The notes under the pieces: model-generated | What the model was told of the DNA's origin: nothing | The model's input: the letters and a program-made list of their open reading frames with translations, nothing else | The model's database searches: none | Translations under genes and position numbers: made by a program | Assembly (NCBI GenBank): GCA_025934335.1 | Contig: JAICYG010000003.1 | Span: forward strand, 1 to 32,976 | Reading direction: 5' to 3' | Length of the DNA: 32,976 bases | Origin: Thermoleophilia bacterium | GTDB lineage: Bacteria > Actinomycetota > Thermoleophilia > Gaiellales > Gaiellaceae | Shown here: one piece after another, positions 23,004 through 29,894 of the stretch | How the letters are laid out: each line of letters opens with the position of its first letter | How positions within the stretch are numbered: position 1 is the stretch's first letter

Positions 23004-24743
23004 GTGACGTCGACCACGTACGAAGCCGCCGCGCCGCTCCGCCGAAGGCGCAACCTGCCGACGGCGGGGACCCTCCAGTGGCTGACGTGGGTCGTCGTGG
23101 TCGGGCTGATCCTGGGCCCTTTCGTCCCTCTGCTCTACGCGTCCGTTCGCGACCGCCCGCTCTACGAGGCCGGCGGCGCGTTCACGCTCTCGGCGTACGG
23201 CGATCTCCTCGCCGACCCCGCCTTCTGGCGCGCGGCGAGGCACACACTCGAGTACGCCGCGCTGACGACGGCGATCTCGGTGGTCGCCGGTGCGGCCGTC
23301 GCGATCCTCGTCACCCGCACCGACCTGCCGGGACGGAAGGTCTTCGGCCGGCTGACGCTGCTGCCGCTGCTGCTGCCGTCCCTCGGGCTCGTGCTCGGCT
23401 GGATCGTCGTGTGGGGCCCCGGCGGCTACCTGTCGAGCCTGATCCAGCGCCACCTGCACCTGGGGACGCTCGACATCAACACGATCCCGGGCATGTCGGT
23501 GATCGAGGCGACGCGTCTGCTGCCGGTCGCCTACATGACCTGCGAGGCAGCCCTCGCGCGCGCCGACTCGTCGCTCGAAGACGCCGCGCGGAGCGCCGGC
23601 GCGACGCCGCTGCGCGTGCTCCGCAACGTCACGATCCCGATGCTCCGTCCCGCGCTCCTCAACGCGGGAACGCTCATCTTCACGCTCTCGATCGCATCGC
23701 TCGGCATCCCGCTGCTGCTGGGCACGCCGCACAACATCCAGTTCGTCTCCACCTACCTGTACCTGCAATGGACGAACGCGGCGACGCCCGACTCGCCGAT
23801 CGTGAGCGCGGGGGCAGTGCTGCTGCTCGCCGTCGCCACCGTGCTCCTGCTGATCCGGAACCGTTTGCTCGGGGCCGAGGCGCGGTACGTCTCCGTCGCG
23901 GGCAAGGCGGGGCGCACCGCGCTTCTCTCGCTCCGTGCGTGGCGCTGGCCGCTCGCGGCGCTGATCGCGCTCTATCTCCTCTTCAGCACGATCGTGCCCG
24001 TGCTCGGGCTCGCGCTGATGTCGTTCGTCGCCTTCGTGACGCCGCTGATCGCGCCCTGGCACCTCTTCACCTGGTCGAACTGGCAGCTGCTCGGCACCGG
24101 CGTCTACCTGCGCTCGATCGAGCACAGCGCGCTGCTCGCGCTCGCGGGTGGGATCGCGACCACCGCGGTCGTCGCGCTCGCGACGCTCGTCGCGCACCGG
24201 TCACGGCTGCCCGTGCGTCGGTCGCTGCCGTTCGTGATGCTCTACCCGCGTGCGATCCCGGGGCTGATCATCGGCATCGGCTTCTTCTGGGCGTACCTGC
24301 TCACCGGCGCCCCCGGCTCGTGGCTGCGCCAGGGGATCTGGGGGATCCTGCTCGCGTTCTGCATCCGCAACCTGCCGTTCGCGTACGTCGTCATGTACCC
24401 GACGATGGCGCGGATCGGCGAGGAGCTCGACCGCGCCGGGCGCTCCGTCGGCGCCGGCTGGTGGCGCACCTGCCGCAGCATCGTGCTGCCGCTCCTCCGC
24501 CCCGCGCTCTTCGCGTCGTTCATCCTCATGTTCGTCGAGATCCTCAACGACTACGACCCGGCGCTCTTCCTCGTCCGTCCGGGCACAGAGGTGATCGGCA
24601 CGACGATGCTCGATACGTTCCTGCAAGGCATCGTCGGCCCGGTCGCGTCGCTCGCGATGGTTCAGGTCGGCGTGACAGTGCTTGTCCTCGCCCTCGGCAC
24701 CTTCGTCTTCAAGATCCGTGTGACGGGAGGTCACGATGCCTGA
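23004..24743 (+). CDS. ABC transporter permease, fused two-domain (FbpB-like)
   Basis: A 579-residue membrane protein in which two BPD_transp_1 permease units are fused. There are about 12 transmembrane helices. The ATPase-contacting EAA loops are at about 192-212 (EDAARSAGATPLRVLRNVTI) and from about 473 (EELDRAGRSVGAGWWRTCRS). A single polypeptide supplies both halves of the channel, as in the iron/thiamine FbpB-type permeases. The GTG start has GGAAGGG 5 bases upstream and lies 26 bases after the binding protein stop. Its last 8 bases overlap the ATPase gene. It would carry the ligand of the preceding binding protein across the membrane. Confidence 0.95.
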   Translation: MTSTTYEAAAPLRRRRNLPTAGTLQWLTWVVVVGLILGPFVPLLYASVRDRPLYEAGGAFTLSAYGDLLADPAFWRAARHTLEYAALTTAISVVAGAAVAILVTRTDLPGRKVFGRLTLLPLLLPSLGLVLGWIVVWGPGGYLSSLIQRHLHLGTLDINTIPGMSVIEATRLLPVAYMTCEAALARADSSLEDAARSAGATPLRVLRNVTIPMLRPALLNAGTLIFTLSIASLGIPLLLGTPHNIQFVSTYLYLQWTNAATPDSPIVSAGAVLLLAVATVLLLIRNRLLGAEARYVSVAGKAGRTALLSLRAWRWPLAALIALYLLFSTIVPVLGLALMSFVAFVTPLIAPWHLFTWSNWQLLGTGVYLRSIEHSALLALAGGIATTAVVALATLVAHRSRLPVRRSLPFVMLYPRAIPGLIIGIGFFWAYLLTGAPGSWLRQGIWGILLAFCIRNLPFAYVVMYPTMARIGEELDRAGRSVGAGWWRTCRSIVLPLLRPALFASFILMFVEILNDYDPALFLVRPGTEVIGTTMLDTFLQGIVGPVASLAMVQVGVTVLVLALGTFVFKIRVTGGHDA

Positions 24744-25812
24744 GATCCACGTCGACTCCCTCGTCAAGCAGTTCGGCGACCAGCGGGCCCTCTCCGACGT
24801 CTCGTTCCACGTTGCGGAAGGCGAGCTCTTCACCCTGCTCGGCCCGAGCGGTTGCGGGAAGTCGACGACGCTCATGTCGATCGCGGGCTTCCAGAGCCCG
24901 GAAGAAGGGCGGATCGCCGTCGGCGGGGACGTCTTCTTCGACGCCTCGCGGCGCGTCAGCATCCCGGCCGAGCGGCGGAACCTCGGCATCGTCTTCCAGT
25001 CCTACGCCGTGTGGCCGCACATGACGGTATTCCAGAACCTCGCGTTCCCGCTCAAGGTGCGGAAGAGGAAGCGCGCGGGGATCAGGGAGCGCGTGCACGA
25101 GGTGCTCGACCTGGTCGAGATGGGCGACTACGGCGATCGCTACCCGCATCAGCTCTCGGGCGGTCAGCAGCAGCGGGTCGCGCTCGCACGCGCGCTCGTC
25201 TACTCGCCGTCGGTGCTCCTGCTCGACGAGCCCTTCTCGAACCTCGACGCGAAGCTGCGCGAGCGCGCCCGCGCCTGGGTGAAGGAGCTGCAGAGCCGAC
25301 TCGGGCTGACGACGATCTTCGTCACGCACGACCAGGACGAGGCGCTCTCGATGAGCGATCGTGTCGCCGTGATGTCGAGCGGAGAGGTGCAGCAGATCGG
25401 GACGCCCGAGGAGATCTACCGCCGGCCGTCCAACCGCTTCGTCGCCGGGTTCGTCGGCCGCGTCAACCTGCTCTCCGGCACCGTGGCCGCCGCGGAGCGC
25501 GGCCGCGTCGCGCTCGAGCTCCCCGACGGGCGCAAGCTGTGGGTCGACGCCGAGCACACGGCGACGCCGAACGCGCGCCTGACGCTCGCCGTCCGGCCGG
25601 AGGCGCTTCGCGTCGAGCCGGCGGACGCCTCGACGCTCAACGGCAGCAACACGATCGAGGCGCGGGTCGAGTCGGTCGCGTTCCTCGGCGACCACTACCA
25701 GTACGAGCTCCGCGCCGGGGGCCTCGTGCTGACGGCGCAGACGGCGCGGCCGGTTGCAACGGACCACGTGATGGTGCACATCCCCGCCGACGCGTGCGCG
25801 ATCGTCGAATGA
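24736..25812 (+). CDS. ABC transporter ATP-binding protein (PotA/FbpC-type)
   Basis: A 358-residue ATPase. Walker A GPSGCGKST (36-44), Q-loop Q88 (VFQSYAVWPH), signature LSGGQ (140-144), Walker B with D164-E165 (LLLDEPFSNLD), H-loop H198 (FVTHDQDEA). A C-terminal TOBE-type domain (from about 240) often regulates transport by substrate or metabolite binding. The ATG start is supported by GGGAGG upstream and overlaps the permease end. The C-terminus ends DACAIVE. Its TGA overlaps an ATG (ATGA) that starts the repeat peptide ORF. Confidence 0.95.
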   Translation: MPEIHVDSLVKQFGDQRALSDVSFHVAEGELFTLLGPSGCGKSTTLMSIAGFQSPEEGRIAVGGDVFFDASRRVSIPAERRNLGIVFQSYAVWPHMTVFQNLAFPLKVRKRKRAGIRERVHEVLDLVEMGDYGDRYPHQLSGGQQQRVALARALVYSPSVLLLDEPFSNLDAKLRERARAWVKELQSRLGLTTIFVTHDQDEALSMSDRVAVMSSGEVQQIGTPEEIYRRPSNRFVAGFVGRVNLLSGTVAAAERGRVALELPDGRKLWVDAEHTATPNARLTLAVRPEALRVEPADASTLNGSNTIEARVESVAFLGDHYQYELRAGGLVLTAQTARPVATDHVMVHIPADACAIVE

Positions 25813-25952
25813 GCGTAGGCTCGACGGAGCTCATCGAAGAGCGAAGGTGCCGGCTTTGCCGGCGCCGGGAGCGGGGCTTGAGCGTAGGCTCGACGGAGCT
25901 CATCAAAGAGCGAAGGTGCCGGCTTTGCCGGCGCCGGGAGCGGGCTTGCTGA
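25809..25952 (+). CDS. 47-residue ORF made of two 23-residue repeats with a CxxC motif
   Basis: ATG at 25809 overlaps the ATPase stop; TGA at 25950 overlaps the prpB start. The first unit is MSVGSTELIEERRCRLCRRR plus ERG. The second starts with LSVGSTELIKERR and repeats the rest. The DNA repeat is 69 bp, a whole number of codons, so the units are in frame. The second copy lacks one G, which brings in the stop. Each unit has a CRLC pair in a strongly basic segment. It may be translated and serve only to couple the ATPase and prpB, or it may be a peptide-coding repeat element. No known protein family is recognised. Confidence 0.4.
   Translation: MSVGSTELIEERRCRLCRRRERGLSVGSTELIKERRCRLCRRRERAC
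25810..25946 (+). repeat. tandem direct repeat, 2 copies of 68-69 bp
   Basis: Copy 1 is 25810-25878 and copy 2 is 25879-25946. They differ by one substitution (near 25904) and one missing G near the end of copy 2. Each copy contains a hairpin, 9-bp arms around TTT: 25846-25854 with 25858-25866, and again 69 bases on (25915-25935), with one G:U pair. The hairpin is followed by GGGAGCGGG, which resembles a ribosome-binding site for the TTG at 25946. Nothing like it is seen elsewhere in the window. It may be a dispersed structured element duplicated in place. Confidence 0.85.
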
Positions 25953-26779
25953 GCCTGCTCGCGGCCCTCGAGGCCGAGCGGCCGCTGCAGGTCGTCGGGG
26001 CGATCAACGCCTACGCCGCGAAGCTCGCGGAGCGCGCCGGCTTCCGCGCGCTGTACCTCTCCGGCGCCGGCGTCGCGAATCACTCGCTCGGCCTCCCCGA
26101 CCTCGGCGTCATCCAGCTCGCGGACGTCCTCACCGACGCGGCGCGCATCACGGCCGCGAGCGAGCTGCCGTTGTTCGTCGACATCGACACGGGCTGGGGG
26201 CACGCCTTCACGATCGAGCGTGCGGTGCGGGAGCTCGAGCGCGTCGGCGTCGCGGCCGTGCAGATCGAGGATCAGGTGAACGCGAAGCGCTGCGGGCACC
26301 GCCCCGGCAAGGAGCTCGTCGAGCCCGAGGAGATGGTCGCGCGCGTGCGCGCGGCGGTCCGCGCCCGGGTCGAGCTCGCAGTGGTCGCGCGTACGGACGC
26401 GGCGTCGGTCGACGACACGATCGCGCGGGGGCAGGCGTACGCGGAGGCCGGCGCGGACGTCGTCTTCGCGGAGGCGCTCCGCTCGCTCGACGACGTACGG
26501 CGTGTGACCGCTGCGCTCGGCGTGCCGGTCCTCGTCAACCTGACGGAGTTCGGGCTGACGCCGCTCTGGTCGCTCGACGAGCTGCGCGAGGCGGGCGTCG
26601 GCGTGGCGCTCTACCCGCTCTCGGCGTCGCGGGCCGCGGCGCGGGCGACGGAGCGCGTATACCGGGCGATCCGTGAGCAAGGAACGCAGACGGGCGTCGT
26701 CGACGAGATGCAGACCCGCGACGAGCTCTACGACGTCCTCGACTACCTCCGATTCGAGCGCGAGCTCGACGAGCTGTGA
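25946..26779 (+). CDS. prpB: 2-methylisocitrate lyase
   Basis: A 277-residue member of the isocitrate-lyase/PEP-mutase superfamily, closely matching E. coli PrpB along its whole length (for example LYLSGAGVANHSLGLPDLGV, VNLTEFGLTPL, ALYPLSASRA, GTQTGVVDEMQTRDELYD). The active-site motif KRCGHR is at 114-119 with C116. D79, D81 and E108 fit the metal site. It cleaves 2-methylisocitrate to pyruvate and succinate, the last step of the methylcitrate cycle. The TTG start at 25946, inside the repeat end with GGGAGCGGG in front, gives a natural N-terminus; GTG at 25916 is an alternative. Stop and next start overlap (GTGA). Confidence 0.95.
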   Translation: MLSLLAALEAERPLQVVGAINAYAAKLAERAGFRALYLSGAGVANHSLGLPDLGVIQLADVLTDAARITAASELPLFVDIDTGWGHAFTIERAVRELERVGVAAVQIEDQVNAKRCGHRPGKELVEPEEMVARVRAAVRARVELAVVARTDAASVDDTIARGQAYAEAGADVVFAEALRSLDDVRRVTAALGVPVLVNLTEFGLTPLWSLDELREAGVGVALYPLSASRAAARATERVYRAIREQGTQTGVVDEMQTRDELYDVLDYLRFERELDEL

Positions 26780-28146
26780 CGGACGACCTGTTGGTCGAGC
26801 TCACGCGCTACGCGTGCGCGGAGCACGACTTCGCAGGCTCGACGCGCGCGACCGCACGGCTCGTGCTTGCCGACTCGCTCGGCTGCGCGGCGCTCGCCGC
26901 GACGCACGAGGCACCGCGGCGCGTGCTCGGCTCGTTCGGCTCGGGCGGCGACGTGGCGGTCCCGTTCACCGGGGAGCACCTCGATCCGGTGAAGGCCGCC
27001 TTCGACACCGGGACGCTGATCCGCTGGCTCGACTTCAACGACACGTGGCTGGCGGCCGAGTGGGGCCATCCCTCGGACAACCTCGGCGCGATCCTGTCCG
27101 TCGCGCAGCACCGCGGGCGAAGCGTCCGCGACGTGCTCGACGCGGCGGTCGTCGCCCACGAGATCCAGGGCGTGCTCGCGCTGGAGAACGCCTTCAACCG
27201 GGTCGGCCTCGACCACGTGGTGCTCGTCAAGGTGGCGTCCACGGCGGCGTCCGGTCGTCTGCTCGGCCTCGACGAGTCGCAGCTCGTCGCGGCGCTGTCG
27301 CATGCGTGGCTCGACGGGCACGCGCTCCGCACGTACCGGCACGCGCCGAACACGGGGCCGCGCAAGTCGTGGGCCGCCGGCGACGCGACGGCGCGAGGCG
27401 TCTGGCTCGCCCTCCTCGCCGAGCGCGGCGAGCCCGGCTACGCCTCGGCGCTGACGGCGCCGACCTGGGGCTTCGAGGACGCGCTCTTCCGCGGCGAGCC
27501 GGTGCGCCTGCCGCGCGCCCTCGGCTCCTACGTGATGGACAACGTCCTCTTCAAGGTCACCTACCCGGCGGAGTTCCACGCGCAGACCGCGGCCGAAGCA
27601 GCCGTCGCGTTGCACCCGCAGGTGCGCGACCGGATCGACGAGATCGAGCGGGTCGAGATCGCGACGCAGGAAGCCGCGATCCGGATCATCGACAAGCGCG
27701 GCGAGCTCCGGAACCCCGCCGACCGCGACCACTGCCTGCAGTACGTCACCGTCGTCGCGCTCCTGCACGGCACGCTCACCGACGCCCACTACGAGGACGG
27801 AGCCGCCGCCGACCCGCGCATCGACGCGTTGCGCGAGCGCTGCGCCGTCGTCGAGGAGCCGCGCTACTCCGCGGACTACCTGGACCCGCAGAAGCGGTCG
27901 ATCGCGAACGCCGTCCGGGTGGTCTTCCGCGACGGCACCGCAACCGAGCGAATCGAGGTCGAGTACCCGCTCGGCCACCCGCGCCGGCGCACCGAGGCGC
28001 TCGGCCCGCTGCGCGAGAAGCTCCATGCGAACCTCGGCGCAGCGTTCGACGACGAACGGGCCCGTGCGCTCGGTACACGGCTGCTCGACGAGCCGGGCCT
28101 CGAGATGCTGCCGGCGCGCGAGCTCGTCGAATCGCTCCTGCCGTGA
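26776..28146 (+). CDS. prpD: 2-methylcitrate dehydratase
   Basis: A 456-residue MmgE/PrpD-family protein, close to E. coli PrpD at its key stretches: IRWLDFNDTWLAAEWGHPSD, HEIQGVLALENAFNRVGLDH, ALRTYRHAPNTGPRKSWAAG, ALTAPTWGF, SYVMDNVLFKVTYPAEFHAQ, and NPADRDHCLQYV. It dehydrates 2-methylcitrate to 2-methyl-cis-aconitate; an aconitase then adds water to make the PrpB substrate. The GTG start overlaps the prpB stop, and its own stop overlaps the MFS start. The family also includes cis-aconitate decarboxylase and other enzymes, but the tight match to PrpD and the prpB neighbour argue for the methylcitrate step. Confidence 0.95.
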   Translation: MTDDLLVELTRYACAEHDFAGSTRATARLVLADSLGCAALAATHEAPRRVLGSFGSGGDVAVPFTGEHLDPVKAAFDTGTLIRWLDFNDTWLAAEWGHPSDNLGAILSVAQHRGRSVRDVLDAAVVAHEIQGVLALENAFNRVGLDHVVLVKVASTAASGRLLGLDESQLVAALSHAWLDGHALRTYRHAPNTGPRKSWAAGDATARGVWLALLAERGEPGYASALTAPTWGFEDALFRGEPVRLPRALGSYVMDNVLFKVTYPAEFHAQTAAEAAVALHPQVRDRIDEIERVEIATQEAAIRIIDKRGELRNPADRDHCLQYVTVVALLHGTLTDAHYEDGAAADPRIDALRERCAVVEEPRYSADYLDPQKRSIANAVRVVFRDGTATERIEVEYPLGHPRRRTEALGPLREKLHANLGAAFDDERARALGTRLLDEPGLEMLPARELVESLLP

Positions 28147-29339
28147 GCCGGCGGGTCGTCTTTGCCGTCCTCGCGATGGCGACGGGGCAGACGGCGGTCT
28201 ACCTCGTCCGCCCGACCACCTCCTACCGCCTGCTCGGGCTCGGCCACGGTGCGACCGCCGTGGGCCTGGTCGCGGCCGCCTACGCGCTGCTACCGCTCCT
28301 GCTCGCGATCCCGCTCGGCCGCCGTGCCGACCGCCGGCACGGCACACGCCTCCTCCTCGCCGGCTGTGCGACCGAGACGGTGGGATGCCTGCTCCTCGCC
28401 GCCGCGGACACACCGGTCACGCTGGGTGCGGCGAGCGCCGTCGTCGGTACCGGGCACCTCGCGCTCGCGCTCGGCGCGCAGTCGGTGATCGCACGCGAAG
28501 CGGGCAACGAGCGCCACGACGAGCAGTTCGCGCTCCTTACCGCAGGCGTCTCGATGGGGCAACTCGTCGGACCGCTCGTCGGCGGGCTCCTCCTCGAGCA
28601 CCGACGTGGGGCCGGGCTCGTCGCAGCGAGCACGCGTGCGATGGTCGTCGCCGCCGTCGTCGCCGCCGTCGCGACGGTGCTGGCCGCGGTCGCCGACCGA
28701 CGTCGCAGCAACGAGCACTCGAGCGAGGAGTCGACGGAGCCCGGGCGCCTCGGCGAGATCCTCGGCTCCCGCGGCGTCTTCGCGGCGATCTTCGCGAGCG
28801 TCGCCGCGCTCTCGGCGACCGACGTCTTCACGGCGTACATGCCGGTCGTGGGTGAGCACGTCGGCGTGGGGCCGGCCGTGGTGGGCGTACTGCTCGCACT
28901 CCGCGCAGCCGCCTCGCTCGCCTCGCGCCTCGGCATCAGGCGACTCGTCAGGCGCGTCGGCCGTGCACGCCTGATCATGCTGAACGCCGTCGTGGCGGCG
29001 GCCGCCCTGACGGCGCTCACGTTCACCGATCAGGTCGTGGTGCTCGCCGCACTCGCCGTCGTCCTCGGAGCAGCGCTCGGCTTCGCCCAGCCGCTCTCCA
29101 TGACGATGGTCGTGCAACTCGTGCCCGAGCACGCGCGGGCAAGCGCGCTCGCGCTCCGCCTGACCGGCAACCGACTGGGACAGGCAGCCGCGCCCGCGGC
29201 CGCCGGGCTCGTCGCAGGGCGCACGGGCGCGCCGTCCGTCTTCTGGCTGATGAGCTGCGTCCTTGCCACGTCCGCCGTCGCCGCCCGCGCGACCGACGAG
29301 GAGCCCGCGCGCATCGGGGACGAGGCGGCGCGCGCGTGA
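28143..29339 (+). CDS. MFS transporter
   Basis: A 398-residue protein with about 12 transmembrane segments in two six-helix halves. The loop 2-3 signature is present in GRRADRRHGTRLLLAG (G-x3-D-R-x-G-R/T pattern), and a short charged central loop (RRRSNEHSSEESTEPGR) divides the halves. The substrate cannot be read. The GTG start overlaps the prpD stop (GTGA), so it belongs to this operon and may carry a substrate, product or overflow acid of the pathway. The stop lies 31 bases before the aconitase remnant. Confidence 0.88.
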   Translation: MSRRVVFAVLAMATGQTAVYLVRPTTSYRLLGLGHGATAVGLVAAAYALLPLLLAIPLGRRADRRHGTRLLLAGCATETVGCLLLAAADTPVTLGAASAVVGTGHLALALGAQSVIAREAGNERHDEQFALLTAGVSMGQLVGPLVGGLLLEHRRGAGLVAASTRAMVVAAVVAAVATVLAAVADRRRSNEHSSEESTEPGRLGEILGSRGVFAAIFASVAALSATDVFTAYMPVVGEHVGVGPAVVGVLLALRAAASLASRLGIRRLVRRVGRARLIMLNAVVAAAALTALTFTDQVVVLAALAVVLGAALGFAQPLSMTMVVQLVPEHARASALALRLTGNRLGQAAAPAAAGLVAGRTGAPSVFWLMSCVLATSAVAARATDEEPARIGDEAARA

Positions 29340-29370
29340 AGGTCGGAGACGAGACGATCGAGATCGTCCC

Positions 29371-29430
29371 GAGTACTACCGCCACGGTGGCATCCTCCCT
29401 TACGTGCTGAGGAGGATCCTCGACCGATGA
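29371..29430 (+). pseudogene. 3' end of an aconitase gene (remnant)
   Basis: This frame reads EYYRHGGILPYVLRRILDR and then TGA, the C-terminal end of AcnA/IRP-type aconitases (family consensus ends YYRHGGILQYVLR). The rest of the gene, about 850 codons, is missing, and upstream sequence belongs to the MFS gene. The stop overlaps the ATG of the next gene (ATGA), so an aconitase gene once stood right in front of it in an operon. Aconitase is the enzyme needed between PrpD and PrpB. Confidence 0.7.
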
Positions 29431-29894
29431 CCGCGACCGCCGACGTCCTCGACGACCACCCCGACGCGGCCGTCTGCACGCTCGCGCTGCGCTCGTTCGG
29501 CGGCCGCCCCTCGTTCTCCGGCGAGATCGCGACCGTCCGCTGCCACGAGGACAACGTGCTCCTCAAGGCGCGGCTCGGCGAGCCCGGCGAGGGTCGCGTG
29601 CTCGTCGTCGACGCCGGCGGCTCGACCCGCGTCGCCGTCATGGGCGACCTGATCGCGACCCTCGCCCGCGACAACGGCTGGGCCGGCGTGGTCATCAACG
29701 GCTGCGTGCGGGACGTGTCGACGCTGCGCGACCTCGACATCGGCGTGAAAGCGCTCGGCTCGAACCCACGCCCGAGCGGGAAGACGGGCGCAGGCGAGGT
29801 CGACGTGCCGGTTCGCTTCGGCGACGTGGACTTCCTGCCGGCCGCGACCGTCTATGTGGACGAGGACGGCGTGGTCGTCATCGGCTCGCGCTGA
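29427..29894 (+). CDS. RraA / 4-hydroxy-4-methyl-2-oxoglutarate aldolase family protein
   Basis: A 155-residue protein similar over its whole length to RraA (FGGRPSFSGEIATVRCHEDN, GRVLVVDAGGSTRVAVMGD, GVVINGCVRDVSTLRDLDIG). In RraA of E. coli the strand after NG reads VRQ; here it is VRD with R95-D96, the pair that binds substrate and Mg2+ in the class II HMG/CHA aldolases, which also decarboxylate oxaloacetate. An enzyme role on an oxo-acid is therefore more likely than RNase E inhibition. The start overlaps the aconitase remnant's stop. The 3' 43 bases overlap the debranching enzyme gene on the other strand. Confidence 0.85.
   Translation: MTATADVLDDHPDAAVCTLALRSFGGRPSFSGEIATVRCHEDNVLLKARLGEPGEGRVLVVDAGGSTRVAVMGDLIATLARDNGWAGVVINGCVRDVSTLRDLDIGVKALGSNPRPSGKTGAGEVDVPVRFGDVDFLPAATVYVDEDGVVVIGSR

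Noticed and set aside
21895..25812. Iron (Fe3+) importer
   Set aside because: The protein families are of that type, but the binding protein lacks the evident tandem Tyr iron ligands, and the operon continues into prpB-prpD; an organic acid ligand fits better.
25810..25946. Start of a CRISPR array
   Set aside because: Two directly abutting copies with no spacers and coding-length periodicity; not an array.
26776..28146. cis-Aconitate decarboxylase or iminodisuccinate epimerase
   Set aside because: Both are MmgE/PrpD relatives, but the sequence follows E. coli PrpD closely over its length and is coupled to prpB.
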